Shown: positions 1-5,411 of the stretch, in pieces | Layout of the letters: each line of letters starts with the position of its first letter | How positions within the stretch are numbered: the stretch's first letter is position 1 | Source of the DNA: Candidatus Moraniibacteriota bacterium | GTDB taxonomy: Bacteria > Patescibacteriota > Minisyncoccia > Moranbacterales > GCA-2747515 | Length of the DNA stretch: 12,059 nt | NCBI GenBank assembly: GCA_029933995.1 | Contig: JAOZNB010000036.1 | Coordinates: 1-12,059, forward strand | Reading direction: 5' to 3' | The notes under the pieces: generated by a model | Told to the model about the DNA's origin: nothing | Databases searched by the model: none | Seen by the model: only the letters and a program-made list of their open reading frames with translations | Program-made: the position numbers and the translations under genes

Positions 1-449
1 AATGATATGTTAAAGATAATTAATTAGTTGAGGGGCCAGAAGAGGTTAGTTATAACAGTGATCTTAAATTCTAGTTTAAACATAAATTACGAATAATAAA
101 TATATGTTTGTAAATGATGTGTTGTTGAAGTTAGATTAAGATTGGGAGCAGACTTGTTATTGTAAACCTTGTAATTTTATGATAATCTTATTGATATTTC
201 TACGTTGCTAAAAATTTTTCGTAATGACGTTTATGTGTTAGATTTCTTAGAGTTAGTTGTTATCTAGAGCGTAGTGATAACAAAGTCGAGCTTGTCTATA
301 ATGTTGTAACATTGTGAACAAAATCTTAACTCTCTAGAAATATCGTGAGGCTGTTAGTTTGACGATTTCTATATCAAGGTATTTTTTCTGCTACACGGTT
401 ACCTTGTTCACGCCATATATTAAACTGTGATTGATTTAATGAAATACTG
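1..449. other. Gene-free AT-rich upstream region
   Basis: I see no open reading frame worth calling on either strand. Two inverted repeats are visible: TTGTTATC (257-264) with GATAACAA (276-283), and CAAGGTA (375-381) with TACCTTG (400-406). Neither is followed by a T-run, so they are not obvious terminators. I could not find a convincing -35/-10 pair for the ATP-grasp gene that starts at 450; TATATT at 416-421 is the best -10-like string but has no matching -35. The first 27 bases could be the tail of an upstream gene ending at TAG (25-27), which cannot be tested from this window. Confidence 0.4.
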
Positions 450-1484
450 ATGAAAAAACAATATGACAGAGCATATCCAATAGATAAAAATAAGCTACAG
501 AGAAATCGATGGCTGTTTATTAAGGAAGGTCTACGTCGTGGTTATTATATAAAAAAGATTCATCTTAAAAAACTTATTTTTTATGTAGAAAAGAATAATA
601 AAGGGTTTACATATAATACTTTACCAGGGGCTGTGACAGCAAGAATGCGTTTTCCGCGTATAGTTAATAAAATATTTCAAAAACAACTTTTTATAGAATC
701 TGATATTTCCATTGCGCAAACTTTTGCAGTAGTGAAAAATATTAATAATTTGGAAGAAACTAAATATGAGTTTCCGTGTGTTGTAAAACCAGCTATAGGT
801 TCACGATCAAAAAATGTATTTACTAATATTCAAACAAAAGAAGATTTGTATGTAGCTATAAAAGCAGTGTTATATAATAAATCAATTGCAGTTGTTGAAG
901 AACATGTTTATGGAAGGGAGTATCGTATATTGATGGTCAATGGTAGATTTGTGTCATGTGTAGAAAGGTGTGTTGCGAGTGTTATTGGAGATGGTATTCA
1001 TACAATAGAAGAGTTAATTAAAAAAAAGAATGCAGATCCAGTGCGTGGACCACATAATTCAATAATACATACACTACATCATATAATTATTGATGATAAA
1101 ATGAAAAAGACTTTAAATAAACAAAATATTAGTTTAAATGATGTGACTGATGATGGTAAATTGGTTAAATTAGGTACAAAAATTGGAAGCATATTTGGTG
1201 GCGATATTATTGACAGAACTAATGAAATTCATCAGTCTTTTGCGAAGAAGTGTGAGCAATTTGTGCAATCATATAATTTTTTTATAATAGGATTCGATGT
1301 AATTGCTAAAGATATATCAAAAAGTTCAAATGAGCAGAAGTATATATTTAATGAATTAAATGAACAGCCATTTTTTACTATTAATGAAGAATGTAATGTT
1401 GGTAAAGGTGTGCCAGTAGCGTCAATTATGTGGGATGAAATAGAAAAAAGTAATATTATGACAGAGAAATTTCTAATTTTTTAA
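450..1484 (+). CDS. Stand-alone ATP-grasp ligase, cyanophycin-synthetase/GshAB-like
   Basis: A 344-aa ATP-grasp protein, a family that joins a carboxylate to an amine through an acyl-phosphate. An ATP-binding lysine sits in FPCVVKPAIGS (about K113), acidic hinge residues in AVVEEHVYGREYR (about 148-159), and the metal-binding E302 and N304 in FNELNEQPFF. The stretches GDGIHTIEELIKKKNADP (180-197) and GGDIIDRTNEIH (250-261) closely resemble the ligase domain of cyanophycin synthetase and of bifunctional glutathione synthases. The Mur-ligase half of cyanophycin synthetase is absent, so cyanophycin polymerisation is unlikely without a partner; the substrate is unknown, and an amino-acid or peptide ligase is the safest reading. 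The N-terminal ~100 residues are basic and not recognised. There is no clear SD before the ATG; the start is chosen as the first ATG of the frame. It appears to be a single-gene unit, because a promoter follows directly. Confidence 0.85.
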   Translation: MKKQYDRAYPIDKNKLQRNRWLFIKEGLRRGYYIKKIHLKKLIFYVEKNNKGFTYNTLPGAVTARMRFPRIVNKIFQKQLFIESDISIAQTFAVVKNINNLEETKYEFPCVVKPAIGSRSKNVFTNIQTKEDLYVAIKAVLYNKSIAVVEEHVYGREYRILMVNGRFVSCVERCVASVIGDGIHTIEELIKKKNADPVRGPHNSIIHTLHHIIIDDKMKKTLNKQNISLNDVTDDGKLVKLGTKIGSIFGGDIIDRTNEIHQSFAKKCEQFVQSYNFFIIGFDVIAKDISKSSNEQKYIFNELNEQPFFTINEECNVGKGVPVASIMWDEIEKSNIMTEKFLIF

Positions 1485-1498
1485 ATATGTGTTATAAT
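1471..1498 (+). promoter_or_regulatory. Extended -10 promoter for the Cys-rich secreted protein
   Basis: A perfect TATAAT at 1493-1498 is preceded by TGT at 1490-1492, giving the extended -10 form TGnTATAAT. The -35 is weak (TTCTAA, 1471-1476, spacer 16), which is typical of extended -10 promoters. Initiation would fall near 1505, leaving a leader of about 34 nt with no Shine-Dalgarno before the ATG at 1539. Confidence 0.55.
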
Positions 1499-1538
1499 TA
1501 GCATAGTTTGAAAAAATAAAAATAACTTATTATTTTAT

Positions 1539-2228
1539 ATGAGAAATACAAAAAAGACTTTTTTTACAGTTATTATTTTTTTTGCAACGATTACTCTTAT
1601 TGGGCGTAAATTTATTATAAATGCAGTTGCGCAAGAGGTTCCAAATTGTGGTGATATAAATGCAAAAATTGATGAGAATGTTAGTTGTCGAATTGAAATT
1701 AGTAATTCGCAGTTTGAACAATTAACTTCTGCACATTTAAGTATAAATATTCCAAATGATGTTGTTTTTGTAGTTACTGATGAGGATTGGACGTGTACAT
1801 CTACTATAAACAATATTGTTTGTGATAAAGTGTACACAGTTGCCTTTCCAATGAACACATTTGACTATGTCGATGTGAGTTTTGGCGCGGGCTATACAGG
1901 AAAATATGATATTACTTCAACAGTTGCTGGCTCTGGGACAAATACAATTAATATTGTTTATAATGATAATGTAAATGTACCTTATTATATAGAATGGTGT
2001 GGAGATGAGGTTTGTACAGAGGGAATAGAGGACTGTGAATCATGTGCAATAGATTGTGGTGAGTGTGGTCCAACGTGTGGTGATGGTACATGTGATATGG
2101 AGTCAGGTGAGGACTGTGAATCATGTGCAATAGATTGTGGAGAGTGTGGCGGTTTTTGTGGTGATGGTTTTTGTGATATGGAGTCAGGGGAAGATATGGA
2201 GTCTTGTTGGGAAGATTGTGCTACTTAA
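1539..2228 (+). CDS. Secreted protein with C-terminal Cys-rich CGDG repeats
   Basis: A 229-aa exported protein. Residues 1-31 form a signal peptide: basic start MRNTKK, hydrophobic core, and a likely cleavage after NAVA before QE. Residues ~35-145 look like an extracellular beta-sandwich of the DUF11/CARDB kind, with one WTC...C pair. Residues ~153-229 are three repeats of ~25-27 aa built on CGDGxCD-x-ESGEDCESC-xx-DCGECG; such repeats are common in surface proteins of archaea and candidate-phyla bacteria and probably form disulfide-stabilised or metal-binding modules. The third copy is diverged and ends at the stop. The first two copies share a 32-nt block exactly (2028-2059, 2109-2140). Only 41 bases separate it from the next secreted-protein gene, so the two are probably co-transcribed. 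The function is probably an envelope or adhesion component; no enzymatic motif is visible. Confidence 0.8.
   Translation: MRNTKKTFFTVIIFFATITLIGRKFIINAVAQEVPNCGDINAKIDENVSCRIEISNSQFEQLTSAHLSINIPNDVVFVVTDEDWTCTSTINNIVCDKVYTVAFPMNTFDYVDVSFGAGYTGKYDITSTVAGSGTNTINIVYNDNVNVPYYIEWCGDEVCTEGIEDCESCAIDCGECGPTCGDGTCDMESGEDCESCAIDCGECGGFCGDGFCDMESGEDMESCWEDCAT
2028..2215 (+). repeat. Tandem repeat encoding Cys-rich modules
   Basis: An 81-nt (27-codon) tandem arrangement. The block at 2028-2059 is identical to the block at 2109-2140, and the following segment beginning TGTGGTGATGG recurs with few changes after each. The third copy is diverged. Identity at synonymous positions points to a recent duplication rather than selection on the protein alone. 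Confidence 0.8.
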
Positions 2229-2269
2229 TGTTGTAAGGTGTTAAGATATTTTTGTGAGTTAAAAATGAA

Positions 2270-3271
2270 ATGAATATGAAATTTATACGAAGTATAGGTA
2301 TAGTGATAGTTTTTGTAGCAGTATTTTGTGTTATGGGTAGCGTTCAAGCGTCCGTTACTATTTCTGTGATAAGTGATACTACTATAGCTTATTATGAAGG
2401 TGTACCAACACCAATTGACGATGGGGCACGTTTTTCCATAACAAATGATGGTGTAAATACTCTTAATATAACAAGAATAGTAGTTAATAGTACTTCTATA
2501 AAATTTGACGAATGGGGAGGAGAATGGACTTGTAATCAAATTGAAATGTCAGGTGAACCATATGTCGAAGAGGAAATTATTTGCATACCAGATGATGTTA
2601 TAGAAATTAACCCTGGACAAACAATCGATAATGTTTTAAGTATTGATTTTGTTTATGAGAATTTTGGTGAGTATGCAGGTATTAATGGTCCAAATGCATT
2701 ATCGCTTGAAGCATCTGTCGAGGGAATTACGTCCGAAATGGAAACTGTAAATTTGGGTAGTAATACGTGGAACCTTACGGTGACGGAGGACACACCAGTC
2801 AATCCAGATTCAACTCCAGAAACAACATCAAAAGTAAAAGGTTACATCTACTTTGATGATAACAACAATGACAAAAGAGATGATAATGAACAAGGTGTAG
2901 AAGGAGTAAAAATAAAATTACACTATGCTGGTCCCAATGATAAGTTTGATACAGGAGATGATGAAAGATACACAGACAAAACAAATGAACAAGGTAAATA
3001 TCATTTCAATAATTTAGCATCAGGAGCATATAGACTAAAGATAGAGAATGGACAAATGATAGAGTTCTACCTAACATCAGAAAAAGATACTGTAAATGGT
3101 AAATCAAGTTTTTCATTGGATGATGGAGAAACAAAAGAAAGAGATTTTGGATATGACAGAGACAGAGATTCGAAGGGAAATCCAAAAAATAGCAATCTAA
3201 ATTACTTACAATCAGGATTTACTTTGTCTATAAATAATATTATTAATTATTTGATAAATCTAATAAAATAA
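2270..3271 (+). CDS. Secreted protein with SdrD-B/prealbumin-like domain
   Basis: A 333-aa exported protein with a signal peptide at residues 1-27 (basic start, hydrophobic core, cleavage likely after SVQA). Residues ~30-180 form a beta-rich domain with a WTC...C pair like that in the preceding gene. After a Pro/Thr-rich linker, residues ~187-295 match the SdrD B-like fold: VKGYIYFDDNNNDKRDDNE, then GVEGVKIKL, TNEQGKYHFNNLASGAYRLK and a final DFGYDRD. This fold is a calcium-binding stalk module of surface adhesins. The C-terminus (~305-333) is hydrophobic with a final Lys, but no LPxTG-type motif precedes it. A sortase gene follows, so anchoring through a non-standard signal is possible but unproven. 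Codon use changes sharply at about 2790: the first half is T/G-rich on the coding strand, the SdrD-B half A-rich. The SD is weak (GTGAG, 2254-2258). The alternative start at 2276 removes two residues. Confidence 0.8.
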   Translation: MNMKFIRSIGIVIVFVAVFCVMGSVQASVTISVISDTTIAYYEGVPTPIDDGARFSITNDGVNTLNITRIVVNSTSIKFDEWGGEWTCNQIEMSGEPYVEEEIICIPDDVIEINPGQTIDNVLSIDFVYENFGEYAGINGPNALSLEASVEGITSEMETVNLGSNTWNLTVTEDTPVNPDSTPETTSKVKGYIYFDDNNNDKRDDNEQGVEGVKIKLHYAGPNDKFDTGDDERYTDKTNEQGKYHFNNLASGAYRLKIENGQMIEFYLTSEKDTVNGKSSFSLDDGETKERDFGYDRDRDSKGNPKNSNLNYLQSGFTLSINNIINYLINLIK

Positions 3272-3289
3272 AAAAACTTCAAATATATA

Positions 3290-3330
3290 AAAAACACAAC
3301 ATATTAATATGTTGTGTTTTTGAAATAGTG
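3290..3330. terminator. Palindromic terminator between surface protein and sortase
   Basis: A perfect 32-base palindrome (3290-3321) with arms AAAAACACAACATATT and AATATGTTGTGTTTTT. Its outer part supplies an A-run on one side and a T-run on the other, so it could end transcription in both directions. The stem is AT-rich, so its strength is uncertain. It lies between two genes on the same strand and could separate their expression. Confidence 0.55.
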
Positions 3331-3339
3331 TAGTAAAAT

Positions 3340-4074
3340 GTGAATATGAAATATGGTATAGATAGTATTGCAAGGACGTCACATAAAAAAGTGTGTAAGT
3401 CAGTGCAAATACAAGAAGAGATTTCAGTCACAAATAACAAGAATGGATTAAAGATAAATCATATTTTTTGGAAAAGAAATGTGTGGTTTAGTATACTCGG
3501 TGTCATTACTGTAGGTATTGTTTTTAGTGGCATGGGAGTCTTTATTATAAAAAAGACAGTTGGAATTGAAGAAAGTGAAGGTACTATTGTATCTACAAAG
3601 GGAGATTTTTTAGGTATTACAGAGAACAATATAATAGATGCACAGGAGTCAAATATATTTCATATTGTAGTAGATGTGGAAGAATTTCATATTGACACTG
3701 ATATCATTGAAGGGAAAACTAATGATGATTTACACAGAGGAATAATTCATCAAGAAGGGTCATCATTGCCATCGAAGTATGGTGGAAATGTAGTTATCAC
3801 AGGACATCGTTGGTATCCAAATAATGGTGAGTTTAGTAAAATATTTCAGAATATAGATAAATTGAAAAAAGAAGATAAAATTACGATAGAATACAAAAAT
3901 AAAAAATATATTTATAGTGTAGAAAAATGGGAAATCGTAGAAATAGCTGATACTAAATTACTTGAACATACAAGTGAATCACAGCTTACTATTTATACAT
4001 GTTATCCAAAATTCACTTCGGAGCAAAGACTTGTCTACACAGCCATTCTAGATTCTGTTGAAAAAATTGATTAA
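3340..4074 (+). CDS. Membrane-anchored sortase (class D/E/F-like)
   Basis: A 244-aa sortase, a cysteine transpeptidase that cleaves a sorting signal and attaches the protein to an envelope acceptor. The N-terminal ~47 residues are cytoplasmic and basic; a single membrane helix spans ~48-70 (VWFSILGVITVGIVFSGMG). The catalytic domain (~105-238) has all three key residues: His156 in VVITGHRWYP, Cys221 in LTIYTCYP, and Arg230 in SEQRLVY. The compact size and TGHR/TCYP signatures fit classes D-F better than class A or B; I cannot fix the class by eye. The likely substrates are the two secreted proteins upstream, although neither shows a canonical LPxTG. The frame opens with GTG at 3340; ATG at 3346 is an equally good start. 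Neither has an SD. The upstream palindrome suggests separate or reduced transcription. Confidence 0.85.
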   Translation: MNMKYGIDSIARTSHKKVCKSVQIQEEISVTNNKNGLKINHIFWKRNVWFSILGVITVGIVFSGMGVFIIKKTVGIEESEGTIVSTKGDFLGITENNIIDAQESNIFHIVVDVEEFHIDTDIIEGKTNDDLHRGIIHQEGSSLPSKYGGNVVITGHRWYPNNGEFSKIFQNIDKLKKEDKITIEYKNKKYIYSVEKWEIVEIADTKLLEHTSESQLTIYTCYPKFTSEQRLVYTAILDSVEKID

Positions 4075-4302
4075 ATAATAACAAATCTCAGAGTCCTAAT
4101 TCAAAAATTTAATAGAATCAGGTGTATACTTGAAATATATTTTGGACATACTTGAATAAATGTATATGCAAATAGTAAAAAGAGTTCTTTTTTGGAGAGA
4201 AAAAACAAGTCACTTTGTGGTAAATGCTTAAATTTTAAGTTTAAACTTAGGGTTATCATTTTTTGATGAAAGACAAAATAAAGTAACATTCATCAATAGG
4301 TA

Positions 4303-4330
4303 TTGACTAGATTAAATTTTGATATAGATA
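4303..4330 (+). promoter_or_regulatory. Possible promoter upstream of the small-protein pair
   Basis: TTGACT (4303-4308) and TAGATA (4325-4330) are separated by 16 bases. The -35 is good, the -10 only fair. An 8-bp inverted repeat ends just before the -35. A transcript from here would meet the terminator-like hairpin at 4330-4369 almost at once, which makes its role unclear. Confidence 0.3.
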
Positions 4331-4369
4331 AAAGGAGAGGTCATTAATACAATATCACCTTTTTTATTT
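4330..4369 (+). terminator. Weak terminator-like hairpin
   Basis: AAAAGG (4330-4335) pairs with CCTTTT (4358-4363), followed by a T-rich run to 4369. The stem is only about 6 bp plus a few inner pairs. It could terminate read-through from the sortase gene or attenuate the small-protein transcript. Confidence 0.3.
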
Positions 4370-4468
4370 TAGTAATTTATTGAATAGCTCCTCTAGACAC
4401 AATAGCTAGTATATGTTTGAATAAGTTGTGAGGTTTAGTTATTTTATAAAAAATTTAGGGAGGTAAAA

Positions 4469-4600
4469 ATGCATCCGTTAATCGTTTTTCCAATCATTGC
4501 ACTTGTTGTAGGTACTGTAAAGGTGGGTTCTATAGTATTTGATAATTTAGAGACATCGCGAGAGCAAGATCAAAAAAATAAAGAGGAAAAGTTGTTATAG
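4469..4600 (+). CDS. 43-aa single-helix membrane protein
   Basis: A short gene starting MHPLIVFPIIALVVGTVKVG and ending in a charged tail rich in E, Q, K and N. Residues ~3-24 form one hydrophobic membrane segment; residues 25-43 are hydrophilic and probably cytoplasmic. The case for a real gene is the very good SD GGGAGGT at 4458-4464 followed by ATG at spacing 4, and the membrane-then-charged pattern. I do not recognise a family. The 75-aa gene follows 30 bases later, so the two are likely co-transcribed. A second small membrane protein lies at the other end of the island (11706-11885), but the two do not look homologous. Confidence 0.65.
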   Translation: MHPLIVFPIIALVVGTVKVGSIVFDNLETSREQDQKNKEEKLL

Positions 4601-4630
4601 CTTAAGTCATGTAAAAATCAGGAAAGTATC

Positions 4631-4858
4631 ATGGAACTTGTGTTAATTGATACAACTAATCATTCAAGAGAAATTAATACTCAAATCCCACCTAGGTTTG
4701 ATATTGTAAATGAGGACGGTAAAAAACTTGGTACAAGTATTGCAACGCATGGTATCAACATTGTCTTTGATGCATCAAAGGAGAAGTCTGCTTATGCAGT
4801 AAAGAAGTGGTGGATCAAAAATCGTTCTCCTACATTGAGTTGGGAAATTCATTTGTAG
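4631..4858 (+). CDS. 75-aa protein of unknown function
   Basis: A small soluble protein beginning MELVLIDTTNHSREINTQ. It has mixed hydrophobic and charged residues, a WW pair near residue 60 and ends SWEIHL. There is no signal peptide, membrane segment or cysteine. The ATG is preceded by AGGAAAG (4620-4626), a usable SD. I recognise no family. The gene lies between the 43-aa membrane protein and a terminator, so the two small genes probably make one short transcript. Confidence 0.55.
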   Translation: MELVLIDTTNHSREINTQIPPRFDIVNEDGKKLGTSIATHGINIVFDASKEKSAYAVKKWWIKNRSPTLSWEIHL

Positions 4859-4864
4859 CAGTAA

Positions 4865-4907
4865 TAAAGCAGTCAAATTAAATAATTTAGGCTGTTTTTA
4901 TTTTTTG
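4865..4907 (+). terminator. Terminator after the small-protein pair
   Basis: AAAGCAGTC (4866-4874) pairs with GGCTGTTT (4890-4897) with two G-T wobbles; AAATT and AATTT lie inside, and a T-rich run follows to 4906. It separates the small genes from the strong promoter of the island. Confidence 0.55.
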
Positions 4908-4927
4908 AAAAAATTAAAATAATAAAG

Positions 4928-4936
4928 TTATCCACA
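4928..4936 (+). promoter_or_regulatory. Single perfect DnaA box
   Basis: TTATCCACA is the exact consensus DnaA-binding 9-mer. It lies 20 bases before the -35 of the strong promoter. I found no second exact copy in the window, so this is not an origin by itself. It could be a regulatory DnaA site or chance. Confidence 0.3.
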
Positions 4937-4943
4937 GGTCATG

Positions 4944-5013
4944 CTTAGTGTATACTTGACACGATTTAGATAGGGTGCTATAGTGAATTTAGAAGTGTAA
5001 GAGATACACTAAG
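4944..5013. repeat. 10-bp inverted repeat flanking the island promoter
   Basis: CTTAGTGTAT (4944-4953) and ATACACTAAG (5004-5013) are perfect inverted copies. Their centre lies at about 4978, on the -10 element. A further AGTGTA (4994-4999) pairs with TACACT (5005-5010), giving three half-sites around the promoter. The layout would suit a dimeric regulator bound on both sides of the promoter. Confidence 0.55.
4956..4984 (+). promoter_or_regulatory. Strong promoter of the island leader
   Basis: TTGACA (4956-4961), a 17-base spacer, then TATAGT (4979-4984), preceded by TGC (4976-4978) as an extended -10. This is the best promoter in the window. Initiation is expected near 4991, giving a leader of about 420 nt before the fused gene at 5412. 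Confidence 0.8.
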
Positions 5014-5123
5014 TAATAACTAAAGTCTGTCAATTATAAAAATCATATAAGATAGTTGGATAGTAAATTAGTTAAAATTTTTATAGATACAGTGGAAGGA
5101 CATGTCCGTCCACTACAAGAAAT

Positions 5124-5163
5124 AACAAGTTTTGGATACAAACAAGTTCATTATAAACAAGTT
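5124..5163 (+). repeat. Three direct repeats of AACAAGTT
   Basis: AACAAGTT occurs at 5124-5131, 5141-5148 and 5156-5163, with start-to-start distances of 17 and 15 bases. In the leader RNA they would form a mostly unpaired region just before stem 1. They could be protein-binding sites in RNA or DNA. Confidence 0.55.
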
Positions 5164-5310
5164 GAAACACGATAACACTCAAATTGAGGAAGGTTTTTCT
5201 CGAGATCCTTTCTCCTTAGATTTAGGTGCGTTAGTCGTGTTTCACATTTAAATTCTAGGGAAAAGATGTAGAGACACGATTAATTGCGTCTCTACGGAAA
5301 GGACCTCGAC

Positions 5311-5347
5311 AAAAAGCCTTGACTCATTGGGAGGACAAGGTTTTTTT
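5311..5347 (+). terminator. Terminator-like hairpin inside the leader
   Basis: CCTTG (5317-5321) pairs with CAAGG (5336-5340), followed directly by T7 (5341-5347). AAAAA upstream (5311-5315) can extend the stem with the T-run. It uses bases that also form stem 2, so only one can exist at a time. It lies 64 bases before the fused gene. Confidence 0.5.
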
Positions 5348-5368
5348 GATTCTTTAACAATTAAATAA

Positions 5369-5405
5369 GTCAGCCTTCGCATAAAGCTACGGCGACCAAA
5401 GGAGG
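5369..5405 (+). promoter_or_regulatory. Hairpin-SD element, copy 1
   Basis: A 28-base hairpin (5369-5396) with outer arms GTC-A-GCC and GGCGAC, around the core TTCGCATAAAGCTAC. It is followed within a few bases by the SD AAAGGAGG (5398-5405) and the ATG at 5412. Related copies at 6159 and 7170 hold the same position relative to an SD. Confidence 0.7.
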
Positions 5406-5411
5406 GGAGTC

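Larger units (their letters stand above)
4075..4468. other. Gene-free region with inverted repeats and possible promoters
   Basis: I found no convincing gene here. It holds: ATACTTGA twice (4126-4133 and 4148-4155), the first inside GTGTATACTTGA (4122-4133), a 12-mer that recurs at the strong promoter near 4948; a perfect 14-base palindrome TAAGTTTAAACTTA (4236-4249) next to a near-palindrome CTTAAATTTTAAG; and an 8-bp inverted repeat TTGATGAA (4263-4270) / TTCATCAA (4289-4296). A possible promoter just before the 43-aa gene is TTGAAT (4417-4422), 17 bases, TATTTT (4440-4445). No clear terminator follows the sortase stop. Confidence 0.4.
4991..5347 (+). ncRNA. Structured leader RNA / candidate attenuator
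   Basis: No open reading frame fits here, but the pairing is extensive. Hairpin a: AGTGGA-GGAC (5091-5101) with GTCC-TCCACT (5104-5114). Stem 1: TGAAACACGA and TAAC (5163-5176) with GTTA and TCGTGTTTCA (5230-5244), one bulge. Stem 2: 5185-5213 with 5296-5326, about 26 pairs broken by two single mismatches and small bulges. Hairpin 3: GTAGAGAC (5268-5275) with GTCTCTAC (5288-5295). Stems 1 and 2 interleave, so they would form a pseudoknot or exclude each other. The right arm of stem 2 contains GCCTTG, which alternatively pairs with CAAGG (5336-5340) just before seven Ts (5341-5347), an intrinsic terminator. This is either a terminator/antiterminator switch for the downstream genes or a free ~355-nt RNA. 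It does not match RNase P RNA, tmRNA or a riboswitch that I know by sight. Confidence 0.5.

Noticed and set aside
4101..4289. 62-aa frame on the minus strand
   Set aside because: No SD, low-complexity hydrophobic sequence, and it spans several inverted repeats; it looks like chance in AT-rich DNA.
4928..5163. Replication origin (DnaA box plus direct repeats)
   Set aside because: Only one DnaA box is present, there is no AT-rich unwinding cluster specific to the site, no dnaA or rep gene is nearby, and a strong promoter runs through the region.
4991..5347. tmRNA or RNase P RNA
   Set aside because: The length is similar, but there is no tag-peptide frame, no CCA-type acceptor end, and none of the conserved RNase P core sequences.
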